DNA of 64,000 bases from an uncultured Burkholderiales bacterium. GTDB lineage: Bacteria; Pseudomonadota; Gammaproteobacteria; Burkholderiales; Eutrophovitaceae. A program made the position numbers and the translations under genes. The notes beneath the pieces were generated by a model. That model did not search any database, was not told the DNA's origin, and worked only from the letters and a program-made list of their open reading frames with translations. Shown here piece after piece: positions 1 to 9,779 of this stretch. Numbering within the stretch: position 1 is the first letter of the stretch; every line of letters starts with the position of its first letter. The stretch is from positions 236,727 through 300,726 of the forward strand of contig CATOSA010000008.1 of the NCBI GenBank assembly GCA_951812315.1. The letters are read 5' to 3'.

Positions 1-315
1 CAGACACACTGAAAGGAACATTCTGCTCAAACTTGACCCAGCAAATTAGCGAACATGCATGCGCACTGGCCGGACGATCCTGTCTTGCCAGATCTGCAAC
101 CGGTTTCCGGCGCGGTCCAAACGGCGGCCACCGTCGAGCAAGTGCAGGCAACAATTTGGCGGCAACGAAAAAGATCTATAGTTAGTACTTGGCATCAACG
201 CCATGATGTCTTTGCGCAGGCGCAGGCGGAAGATCTGTCGGTAGATGGCTCGCAACAGAATGCGGCCAAAATACAAAAACATAGCACCCAATCAAAATAA
301 ACAAGTGGAGAAATT

Positions 316-1794
316 ATGATTACTGATCAGCCTGTCAACAACCACGACGACATGCGCAAAGTCACCGATAACATCTTGCGGGATGCCGGCATGACAATTG
401 AAGACAGTGGCGGGAAGGTAACTTTCGCCGGCGCGGAGCCGGTCCGGAAGACGGTGAGCAAGGCCGGCGCGACGACCGCTTGTATTCTGGCCGCCAACGC
501 CGTGACGGATGCCGCCATCTGGAGGGAACGCACCGGCGAAGGCCAGGACATCCACGTCGATCTGAGAAAGGCCTGGATCGAGCAGAGCCCATGACAGAAG
601 GACGCGCTACCCTACACGCTCATCAGTGGCGTATCGAAAGCCTGGAACTCCAACGTCTTCGTAATCAATCCCCAGATCGCACGCGCCCGCGACGGTCGCT
701 GGATGGTGTTGGCAAACTGCTACCCGAGCCAGCAAAAAAAGGCGATGAACCTGCTCCGTTGCGGACCTGATCCGGAGCAAGTGCGTGCCGCCATGGCGCG
801 CCGGGAATCCGCCGAACTGGAGGAAGCGGGGGAGGCAATCCAGCTCCCGCTGCAGATGATCCGCACCAAAGAGGAATGGGCCGCGACGGAGCAGGGCCGC
901 ATCCACGCCGAAACCCCGCTGGTCCACATCGAAAAGATCGCCGACGGTCCGACGGTCCCGCTGCCGCAGGGCAAGCGGCCACTGTCCGGGTTGAAGTCGC
1001 TCTCGTTTGTGCACGCTGTCGCAGGGCCCTGCTTGGGTCGAACGCTGGCCATGCAGGGCGCCGAGTGCATGAACATCAACATGCCCGACTGGGTCGAATT
1101 CGGGAACTTCTTCTTCACGGCCCAGGCCGGCCAGCGGCAGGCCTATCTCGACGCTCGGGTAGCCAATAACCGTAAGCGTGTCTACAAACTCGTAGAGGGC
1201 GCAGACTTCTTCGTCGAGAACCTCCGTCCGGGTGTTGCCGATGGAGAGGGGTACTCTCCTCAGGCGCTTGCAGAGCGCAACCCGGGGATCATATACGTCA
1301 GTGTCAAGCTGAACACGCACGAAGGTCCGTGGACCCGGTGGCCAGGCTACGACGTCAGCGCTGGCGGCATCGCCGGTCTTTACACTGCCGAAGGCACGCC
1401 GGATCAGCCGCTCTTGCCTCAGCAGGTAAACGTCGTCTGCGACATCATGACCGGATACCTCGGCGCGCTCGGAGCCAAGGCGGCTTTGTTGCGTCGCGCG
1501 AAGGAAGGCGGCAGCTACGTTGTGCGGGTTACGCTGACGCAGTGTGTTCAGTACATGAGCAGCCTCGGATTTAACGACAAGCGCGTGATCGAAGATTACG
1601 AGAACCTGGGCGAAGAGCACCAGATCATGAAGCCCGAGCTGGTCACAGGCATGACGGCCTTTGGCGAATACACCCGACCGGCCTCGCAGGTGGAAATGTC
1701 CAAGACCCCACAGTTCTGGGATCAACCGATGCTCTACATGCAGGGCGCAAGTCAGCCAGTCTGGACGACGGATGCGACGGGACTACCTCTTTGA
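316..1794 (+). pseudogene. CaiB/BaiF-type (class III) CoA-transferase, interrupted by in-frame TGA at 592-594
   Basis: ORFs 316-594 and 703-1794 are in the same frame. The sequence between them reads openly (QKDALPYTLISGVSKAWNSNVFVINPQIARARDGRW) after one TGA. Family motifs: ENLRPGV, NPGIIYVSV, PGYDVSAGGIAGLY. Confidence 0.8.
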
Positions 1795-1912
1795 TCTGAG
1801 GATAATGCGAAAGGCGTGCGCATCATCACTCTGTAACGATTGTCGCGCACGCTGGAAAATCTATACACAATGAAGAACGCCTGTAAGGCGAACTATCTGG
1901 AGGAGATAAACA

Positions 1913-2668
1913 ATGGCTGCAAGAGAGAAGCGCGTCGTCATTCTGGCTGACACGAACACACACATGATGCCGGCCCTGGCACGCGAAATGGCGAGCCGCA
2001 ATCACAACCTTGTGCTGGGCGACGCGATGGATGGGCTGGCGGACGAGCTTGTGAAACTTGGTGCAAAGGTGGAAGTCGTTCCTGACACTGCAGACCAGAC
2101 CAAAGACGACACGATCAAGAAGCTGGTCGACCGCGCTCAGGATGTATTCGGCGGATTCGACGCCGCCTGCATCAGGACCGGCGTGCATGGAGACGGCACG
2201 ATACTCGACTCCACCGCCGCCGACTGTCAAACCCAGTATGAGGGAAACTTTCGGTCGGTTTTCTACGCACTTCAGGCATTGCTTCCGCCGCTTGTCGAAC
2301 AGCGCTCCGGGCAAGTCGTTATCAACACCAGCGCCAGCGGTCTTCGTACCGCACCGTTCGCATCGATCTACAGCGCCTTTCGCGCGGGTGCCAACGCGCT
2401 TGTCCGCTGTGCCGGCCAGACCGTTGGAGAATATGGCGTCGCCGTTAACGCCACCGGAACGTACGCAATGGACTATCCGTCGTTCCTGCATGACGTCGGT
2501 GCCGACAAAGATCCGAATAGGCGCAAGGAAGTGGAAGCGGGCGTGCCAATGAAACGCCTGTGCCGACCCGAGGAAGCTGCACACTTCGTGGCGACCCTGA
2601 TTGACGGCAAAGGGACTTTTCAGACCTCGCAGTTCTTTGCAATCGACGGGGGCTGGTGCTTTATGTAG
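1913..2668 (+). CDS. SDR-family oxidoreductase
   Basis: 251 aa Rossmann/SDR-like ORF with C-terminal FFAIDGGWCFM; GGAGGAG ribosome-binding site upstream. Confidence 0.85.
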   Translation: MAAREKRVVILADTNTHMMPALAREMASRNHNLVLGDAMDGLADELVKLGAKVEVVPDTADQTKDDTIKKLVDRAQDVFGGFDAACIRTGVHGDGTILDSTAADCQTQYEGNFRSVFYALQALLPPLVEQRSGQVVINTSASGLRTAPFASIYSAFRAGANALVRCAGQTVGEYGVAVNATGTYAMDYPSFLHDVGADKDPNRRKEVEAGVPMKRLCRPEEAAHFVATLIDGKGTFQTSQFFAIDGGWCFM

Positions 2669-2874
2669 TTCGCAAGTTAATTGGCGTCGTTCAAGGATTG
2701 CCCAGTCGACCGTTAATCGTAAATGCGCGGGCTCAGGGGAACTGATTGCCCGCGCCAAACGGCAGTTCGCTTTATTCAGCCGAGGCGAGCGCGGCAAAAT
2801 CCCGGCGCGACACTATTTGCCGGCGGTTGCTCGCCATCAAATAGCGCCCTTCTCAAGGCAAGCCGGGTATTTTC

Positions 2875-3324
2875 CTAGTTGCTGTCCGACAGCTTCGCAT
2901 ACCCGGGTGGGCCAAAATAGATACGCTGAACGACCGTAAATATCAGCGCTGTCGTCCAGCCGAACATAATCGTTCCATTGGCCGCTTCGAAACCGGAGAA
3001 ATGCCGCCACTGTCCTTCGAGCACGAGGTCACCGTATCCGAGCGTCGTATATGTAACGGCCGAGAAATAGATCGCATCGTTGAGGTTGGGAAGCGCGCCC
3101 ATTTTGTAATACACCAACGCCCAAATTGACGATTCGATAAACGTCAGAAAAAACATCAGCAAGACCAGCAACGACACGGTTCCCGCCTGCGTCAACTGAT
3201 TCTTCATTACCCAACGCTCGACGTGCACGGCACGGAAGGCGCCAAGCGCCAGCACCATTCCTGTTGCATGAATAAATGTTGTAACGGTAATGAGCATGCA
3301 GCCAATTAATATGTTTACCAGCAC
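2875..3324 (-). CDS. Two-TM potassium channel-like membrane protein
   Basis: Selectivity-filter-like TYTTLGYGDLVL between hydrophobic segments. Confidence 0.75.
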   Translation of the reverse strand: MLVNILIGCMLITVTTFIHATGMVLALGAFRAVHVERWVMKNQLTQAGTVSLLVLLMFFLTFIESSIWALVYYKMGALPNLNDAIYFSAVTYTTLGYGDLVLEGQWRHFSGFEAANGTIMFGWTTALIFTVVQRIYFGPPGYAKLSDSN

Positions 3325-3657
3325 GAAAGGCCTCCTTGAATCGCGAGTTTACGCGACAGGAAAGCGAATCGACACTTTGCGCGCGACCGAGTGCGCGAAA
3401 CCGCATTGCGTAGCGTGCGGCCGCCAACGCAAAGCCGACGACGATCAATCAATTCTCGAACAGATTATGTGCAAAGTTTGCTTGAGCGTGTGAGTCCGGA
3501 TGTGTCACAGCGATTGGCAGTGGAAAAACAAATGACGAAGACCGACTCATCGAAGACCACTCTCCCGAACAGGTACCTGGCAAGCCAGCCAGGCAGCACG
3601 TGCTCAATCTTTGGCAGTCACTTCTAAATCGTGGCTGTCGGCAGTTGTCCCGACTGT

Positions 3658-4719
3658 TCAGGACCGGACTGTTTCGCTAAACTCGCTTGGACTCATGCCG
3701 CTGATGCGCCAGAACATGCGAGAGAAATTGGCCGGGTCAGTAAATCCGAGGCTGCTGGAAATTTCACCATGCGGCAGGTCTTGTTCTCGCAGGAGTTTCT
3801 TGGCCGCGTCAAAGCGCACCTCGTCTACCAGCGTCTGGTACTTCACGCCGTTTTCCGCGAGCTTGCGGTACAAGGTACGTTCCGTCGTATCCAGCAATTT
3901 CGCTGTCTTTTGCGCTGACAAGTAGCCGTCCGTCAGATACGCTCGGATCACGAATTTAGCAGTTTCAACATAGTTGAAGTTCTCCGCGAGCGTCAGGGGC
4001 TCTGTTGCAACGCTGTTCGAGTCAACATCAATCGGTGTGCTATGCAGCCGGGATCGCGGTACGGATATATACCCGATAGATTGGGACGTGAGGATTCGGC
4101 AATTGGGAAAGTGTTCGTATACAACCGTCGGAGCAGTCGGCGATTCAATGCCGATTTCCGCAGGCATCCAGGACCGCCCGAGATAGTGTCGGACAAGGTC
4201 GACATACACCGCCAATTGGTAGGCCTGGGACGATGAATAGCCGGGCCAGTCCTTCATCGGATAGCGGGTATAAAAGTAGATGCTGTCGCGACCTTCCCTG
4301 ATTCCGATATGCAGATGCGACGCCTCGGAGCGGCATAGGCGGACCAGCGCGAATAACGCTTGATAGAGCGTCGGCGCGTGCTCAAGTCTCTTCAGCATGC
4401 CCGCGCTCAGCTGTTTGTCTCCAACAAAGCGGCCCACGTGCCAGCCCAGCGCCGGGTCCTCAAGTTGCGCGGCAGCATCAAACCATGCCCAGGTTCTCCG
4501 CAGCGGCACGAACGCTCCTGGGTCATCGCAGTAGACCGGTAAGCCTGCGCGAACAAGAAGCCGGTCTACAGGCGTACCTACTTTCCGCAAAAACGCTGAG
4601 AATGCCAGCGGATGTGCCAGGCGAACGAGGGGTGGTTTGGACAGTTTTGTGCGATTCATCTTACTTAGGCTTGTCAGGTTTTGGATTTCATGCAGTGCGG
4701 TAACCAACAGGCAAATCAA
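3658..4719 (-). CDS. AraC-family transcriptional regulator
   Basis: C-terminal HTH (AKLLDTTERTLYRKLAENGVKYQTLVDEVRFDAAKKLL...SSSLGFTDPANFSRMFWRISGMSPSEF). True start may be internal at MNRTKLSK. Confidence 0.85.
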   Translation of the reverse strand: MICLLVTALHEIQNLTSLSKMNRTKLSKPPLVRLAHPLAFSAFLRKVGTPVDRLLVRAGLPVYCDDPGAFVPLRRTWAWFDAAAQLEDPALGWHVGRFVGDKQLSAGMLKRLEHAPTLYQALFALVRLCRSEASHLHIGIREGRDSIYFYTRYPMKDWPGYSSSQAYQLAVYVDLVRHYLGRSWMPAEIGIESPTAPTVVYEHFPNCRILTSQSIGYISVPRSRLHSTPIDVDSNSVATEPLTLAENFNYVETAKFVIRAYLTDGYLSAQKTAKLLDTTERTLYRKLAENGVKYQTLVDEVRFDAAKKLLREQDLPHGEISSSLGFTDPANFSRMFWRISGMSPSEFSETVRS

Positions 4720-4908
4720 GGCCTAGCGCGGAAACGCCAGCATTTTGATTCAAGATAACCAGTTTGGCAGGATTTGACATGAAGGTGAACCGAAACGACG
4801 TTTACCATATGCAGGACGCGCTTTGAGGCACTTGCTCGATATGGATTCGCGAAACGCGGGGAACGGTTCGATCAAGTACCGCGACCAGACATCGTCGAAA
4901 GCTGACGC

Positions 4909-5063
4909 TCGGCGCCGGTCTGGAAGGTGGGAGCGCTGGCGTTGCCGATACACACTCGCGCCGACGCCGCCAACGCAGTCGCGGATGCGGCGATCTGGAA
5001 GGAATGCACCGGCGAGGGCCGGGACGTCCACATTGATCTCCGCAAAGCATTTGCCAGGGCAAC
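4909..5063 (+). pseudogene. Remnant of a second CaiB/BaiF-type CoA-transferase
   Basis: Reads ANAVADAAIWKECTGEGRDVHIDLRKAFA, matching ANAVTDAAIWRERTGEGQDIHVDLRKAW of the 316-1794 copy. Confidence 0.75.
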
Positions 5064-5261
5064 TCATGGTTAAGGAATCCTGGTAATGCCGACTGGCGAT
5101 AACATGGTCAGGTACCTGAAAATTCGTGTTATTCGTTTGGATTCGCCAAACGCTCGGGCGGTAGGTAATGGAACCGGCCATCAGCTGGCTGATGGCCAGG
5201 TTGACCAGTATTGCTTGTCCGGTCGTAAATTGTTGCAATTTTCTATTAGTGGAGAGACACG

Positions 5262-5654
5262 ATGACTAAAAGAGAAAAAAGAGTAGTAATACTTGCAGAT
5301 ACCAATACGCACATGATGCCTGCCTTGGCACATGAGATGGCGCGCCGCAACCACGACCTCGTTCTGGGCGATGCCAAGGATGGATTGGCCGACGAGCTGA
5401 CCAAGCTGGGCGCAAAGGTAGAAGTTGTGCCGGATACGGCAGACCAAACAAAAGCAGATACCATCCAGAAACTGGTCGCTCGCGCCCAGGACGCGTTTGG
5501 CGGCTTTGACTCCGCCTGTATCCGGACCGGCGTGCACGGGACCGGTGATATCCTCCAGGCCAAACTCGAAGAGGCCCAAGTCCAGTTCGAAGGAAACTAC
5601 CGGTCAGTGTTCTACGCGCTAAAGGCATTGCTGCCACCCCTGGTAGAGCAGAAG
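5262..5654 (+). pseudogene. SDR-family oxidoreductase, second copy, truncated by IS3-family element
   Basis: Highly similar to 1913-2668 from the start through PPLVEQ, then homology stops abruptly at the IS edge. Confidence 0.85.
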
Positions 5655-5701
5655 TGGGCCCCGAAACTTGGACCCCCGCTTAAGTGAAATCTCCATGGGG
5701 T

Positions 5702-6547
5702 TCAGGCCGCGCTCTTCAACGCCGTTTGTTCGAAGTACACCGCATCGGGGGTACGCCGGTCAAGCCCAGTGTGACGACGCCGGGTATTGTAAAAACGAAA
5801 GTATTTGTCCAGTCCGGCGCGTAATGCCGCCGGCGTTTCATAGGCGCGCAGATACACGTCTTCGTACTTCACACTGCGCCACAACCGTTCGACGAACACG
5901 TTGTCGATCCAGCGAGCCTTGCCGTCCATGCTGATCGTCACTTCGTGCTCCTTGAGAACGCGGGTGAACGCATCGGCCGTGAACTGCGTGCCCTGATCGG
6001 TGTTGAATATCTCGGGTGTACCGTAGCGAGGCAATGCCTCTTCGAGCGCCTCGACGCAAAAGTCGCTGTCCATCGTGTTCGACGCCCGCCACGAAAGCAC
6101 CTTGCGCGTATGCCAGTGCATAATCGCCACGAGCTACATGAACCCCTTGGCCATCGGTAGATAACACATATCGCTCGCCCACACCTGGTTGGCCCGCGTG
6201 ATTGTCATGTCCCTGAGCAAGTAAGGATAGATCTTGTGTCCCTTGTCTGGCGTGCTGGTGCGCCGCTTCGGCTACAGCGCCCTGATCTGCATCTGACGCA
6301 TCAGCCGCTGTACGCGCTTACGATTGACCTGCAGCCCGCGTGTATCGAGTTCGTTGCGAATACGACGGCTTCCGTAGAACGGCAGCTCAAGGTGGATCTC
6401 GTCGATCAGGCGCATCAGCTCAAGGTCTTCGGCTGACACCTGTGCGCCGCGATAGTACGCTGTGCAGCGTGCCACTCCGAGTAACTCGCAGCGGCGTGCC
6501 CTGGACAGTTCGTGAGCGCTTTGAATCTGTGCTCGGCGCTCGCTCAC
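5702..6547 (-). pseudogene. IS3-family transposase OrfB with two in-frame TAG codons
   Basis: Same-frame stops at 6272-6274 (IRAL*PKRRTS) and 6134-6136 (GFM*LVAIMHW); the rest is a recognisable rve/DDE domain (TDQGTQFT, VFVERLWRSVKYEDVYL). Confidence 0.85.
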
Positions 6548-6834
6548 CGGTCGCGCCCGAGAAACTTTGACAGAAAATCTTTCTCCATCGTCAGTTGCCC
6601 GACCTTGGCGTGCAGCTTCTCGATTTCGCGTTCGGTGTGTTGCGCCTCAACTGCGTTGCCACCGAACACGTCCTCGGCACTATCGACCAGACGTTTCTTC
6701 CAGTCCTGGATCTGATTCGGGTGAACGTCGAACTGTTCAGCCAGCTCGGCCAGTGTGTGCTCGCCACGCACTGCGCCCAGTGCTACTTTGGCCTTGAAGC
6801 TCGCCGTGTGATTTCTTCTCTTTCTACGTGTCAT
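6544..6834 (-). CDS. IS3-family transposase OrfA
   Basis: MTRRKRRNHTASFKAKVALGAVRGEHTLAELAEQFDVHPNQIQDWKK...; typical HTH plus leucine-rich tail. Confidence 0.9.
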   Translation of the reverse strand: MTRRKRRNHTASFKAKVALGAVRGEHTLAELAEQFDVHPNQIQDWKKRLVDSAEDVFGGNAVEAQHTEREIEKLHAKVGQLTMEKDFLSKFLGRDR

Positions 6835-6888
6835 CTTCGGATCCTCTCTGTGTCGTAAAAGAATAATCCATAAGATTTCACTTATCAG

Positions 6889-7407
6889 CTATATTTTGGT
6901 GTCCAGCCGTTGGGGTCCACCTCTCAGCGTGGATTCCCCCATCATGTAGGTCACCATCATCCGCCCCCGGATATCGGCCTGCTCCGAGGAAAAACCGGCT
7001 TCGGTAAACATCCACGAGGCGAACGCGAACCGTTTCTTGAGGACTTTTCTGAATCTGCGGTTCGCACTGATATCCTGCTGCGCCCAGCTCCAGAATGAAA
7101 GATCGTAACGGGCGAGTTCCCCGACCATCACAGATTCCATCAGGAAAAGAATTCGCCCTTGGGCCGAACCTTTGTATCGCCTGGCCGACTCCGCGGCTGC
7201 ATCGGTCATTTCCCGTTCCCAATACGCGAGCAACGCGTCCAGCAGCTCACGCCGGTTTTTGAAATGCCAGTAAAAACTACCGGTGGTCACACCCATGGTG
7301 GTGGCAAGCGGCGCAATCTTGACGCTGTCGATACCTGCTTCGCACATGCCCAGTGCTGCCTTCAGCCAGTCTTCCCGGCCCAGCCGCCTCCCGGCTAATT
7401 CCACCAT
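6889..7407 (-). CDS. TetR-family transcriptional regulator
   Basis: N-terminal HTH (SVKIAPLATTMGVTTGSFYWHFKNRRELLDALLAYWE). C-terminus abuts the IS and may be truncated. Confidence 0.85.
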   Translation of the reverse strand: MVELAGRRLGREDWLKAALGMCEAGIDSVKIAPLATTMGVTTGSFYWHFKNRRELLDALLAYWEREMTDAAAESARRYKGSAQGRILFLMESVMVGELARYDLSFWSWAQQDISANRRFRKVLKKRFAFASWMFTEAGFSSEQADIRGRMMVTYMMGESTLRGGPQRLDTKI

Positions 7408-7544
7408 AGACTTTTCCGCTGACCTCTTTCATAACGCCGTGATAGAAGCCAGAGAGTATTACATGGTTGCGTTATTGACGCATGATTGTGCTGTGGCAGG
7501 CACTCGATAACGCAACACCGACTTCGGAACGGAAGGAGCAAAAC

Positions 7545-8817
7545 GTGTCCAGAGTAATAAAGCTTTCGTTGCTGGGAACGATGCTGGCGATCGCCTCGCT
7601 GGCCTACCTCAAAGGCTACAAGGATCACCAGAACAATACCGGTTTCGGATTTCCGCGAGCGGCAATGGCGGAAGATCAAAAAAGACCAAAGGTCACACCG
7701 ACGGGCCAGCTGCGCGACCCCAATATTTTCTATCCCGGCACAGAGGAGATTGCACCTGACGAGATGCGGGTATTTTCATGCGGAACCGGTATGCCAACCG
7801 CACGGGAGTCACAGGCAGCGACGTGCTGGTTGCTCGAACTCGGCAATGGAGACAAGTTTATTTTCGACGCCGGTACCGGCTCGGCGCCGCGCATCGCAAG
7901 CATGGGAATACCCTACGATTATCTGGACAAGATTTTCATCAGCCACCTGCATACAGACCACTTCGGGGACTTCGCCGCGTACTTCATCGGCGGCTGGGTG
8001 GCAGGGACCTCTGCACGTCTATGGCCCCAGCGGTGCTCGCCCGGAACTGGGAACGAAACACGCGATCGATCACTGGGTAAAAGCGCTGGCCTGGGACGTC
8101 GAAGGCCGCGCAGGACGTTTGCCCGCGTCCGGCGGCAAGGTCATCGTGCACGAATTTAACTACAAGGGCGAAAATCAAATCGTCTACCAGGAAAACGGCG
8201 TCACCATTCGTTCGTGGCCCGCCAACCACACCATCGATGGCCCGGTCAGTTTCAGTGTGACCTGGAACGGACTCAAGTTCGTTTTCGGCGGTGACACTTA
8301 TCCGAACAAGTGGTTTGTGAAGTACGCGAAGAATGCGGACCTGGCCATTCACGAATGTTTCATTGCGGTGCCCGACATGGTCGAGAAATTCGGGTTCTCG
8401 GTATCGAATGCACTCGAAGTGGGCACCCAGATTCATACCGCGCCGCCAGCATTCGGCAAAGTCATGAGCCTGATCAAGCCGCTCATGGCAGTGGCCTACC
8501 ACTTCTTCAACGATCCCGACACAGCGCCGAAAATCCTTGAAGGTGTGCGGTCAACGTATGACGGTCCGTTGACCTTGGCCGAAGACTACATGGTGTGGAA
8601 TATTACCAAGGACAAGATCACGAATCGCAAGGTTGCATACAACCCGGACAAGTGGCCGCCACCCGCGCCTAAAGCGCCACCACCGGTGGATCGGAAAATT
8701 GCAAAGTACGTGTCGAAATGGATTGCCGAGCACAACATGGATGTCAATGACATCATCCAGGGAATCTACGATCGCGCGAACAAGAAATACGGGACGAGCG
8801 AAAAGCCGAATCAGTAG
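7545..8817 (+). pseudogene. MBL-fold metallo-hydrolase, GntH-like, frameshifted
   Basis: HLHTDHFGD motif in frame 3 up to ~8004; continues as PLHVYGPSG...KFVFGGDTYPNKW...VAYHFFNDPDTAP in frame 1 to 8817. GTG start with AAGGAG upstream. Confidence 0.8.
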
Positions 8818-9045
8818 CGGTTTCGAGTTTCGCGGTTGGCAGGATGCTCGATATTTGGGGTGCCCGCCGCAAGCTGGCCGTGCACTCGCCGCTTTCTGCA
8901 TTTTTGGAGACGAACAGCTGGCCGCAGGTGAGAGGTGGCCGGCACGCATTCGATCAGGTTGCGTATTGATGCTGAATGTAACTTGACTGCAGATTTCGCC
9001 CTGCCGGAAAGCTCACTCGTCGCTGAATGCAACTTCTGTCGCAGC

Positions 9046-9717
9046 ATGGAGAAGGCACGTGCATCCAGGGTTACCGCGAAGAGCAAGGGATTTGAGAAAC
9101 GAACGGATCTTGAGAAACAAAAGACACTCGAGAAACAGTCGGCAAGTCGTAGAAGCGCACTGAAGACGATTCTTCTGGGTTCACTGACCGGTGCGATGCT
9201 CTCCGGCACCAAGGCACACTCCGACGAGCAGCCAGAAATGGTTGCGGAACCATCTGCGGACGACGATAACATCGTCGAATTGCTATTCGTTCAGGAAGCG
9301 GATGCTGCCGAGTTGCACACCGATTCACTGACACTCAGGAACGTCAAACCGTTGACCCTGTTCTTCGCCGATCGACCCGAGGACATCGCCGGCTACCTGA
9401 CCTACCAGGAATACGTAGATCTGGTTTACACCGGTCTGGACAACTTCGAGGAAGAGCCGCCAAATGCGACCTTGATGATTCTCGACGGCGACGCACTCAT
9501 TCCTGTTGTCATGGAACTGTCTGCAAAACCCGAAATCATAGACGCCGACATGGTTTACCCGAAAGTGAAAATCATCAACGGCGAGCCGCCTGAAAGCGGC
9601 AAGACTGCAGTGCTGTTCATCGACACTGTCGGCCGTCCGATGAGCCCCGGATCGGTCGCCAGCGTACATCGAAGGCACCGCCGGCACAGGCGAAGGCGCG
9701 TGCACCGAGCCAACTGA
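9046..9717 (+). CDS. Tat-signal-containing hypothetical protein
   Basis: SRRSALKTILLGSLTGAML twin-arginine-like N-terminus; basic tail HRRHRRHRRRRVHRAN. Confidence 0.55.
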   Translation: MEKARASRVTAKSKGFEKRTDLEKQKTLEKQSASRRSALKTILLGSLTGAMLSGTKAHSDEQPEMVAEPSADDDNIVELLFVQEADAAELHTDSLTLRNVKPLTLFFADRPEDIAGYLTYQEYVDLVYTGLDNFEEEPPNATLMILDGDALIPVVMELSAKPEIIDADMVYPKVKIINGEPPESGKTAVLFIDTVGRPMSPGSVASVHRRHRRHRRRRVHRAN

Positions 9718-9779
9718 TCAATTGATCTTTTCTCTGTCTCTGAGGCCGGGCGGTCGGTTCGTTTTTCACCAAACCTGTT

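Larger units (their letters stand above)
5655..6884 (-). mobile_element. IS3-family insertion sequence (degenerate)
   Basis: OrfA and OrfB transposase on the minus strand; inverted 12-mers TAAGTGAAATCT (5681-5692) and AGATTTCACTTA (6873-6884). Exact outer ends uncertain. Confidence 0.8.

Noticed and set aside
1-315. ORFs 46-291 and 55-300 as genes
   Set aside because: Short, overlapping on both strands, no motifs.
592-594. Selenocysteine read-through of the TGA in the CoA-transferase
   Set aside because: No apparent SECIS-like hairpin directly after the codon and no reason for Sec there; Trp-to-stop mutation is simpler.
607-1725. 372-aa minus-strand ORF
   Set aside because: Antisense to the CoA-transferase; no recognisable motifs, a by-product of codon bias.
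6134-6274. Pyrrolysine or amber suppression in the IS3 transposase
   Set aside because: Two ambers in a dead-looking IS are explained by mutation; no suppressor gene seen.
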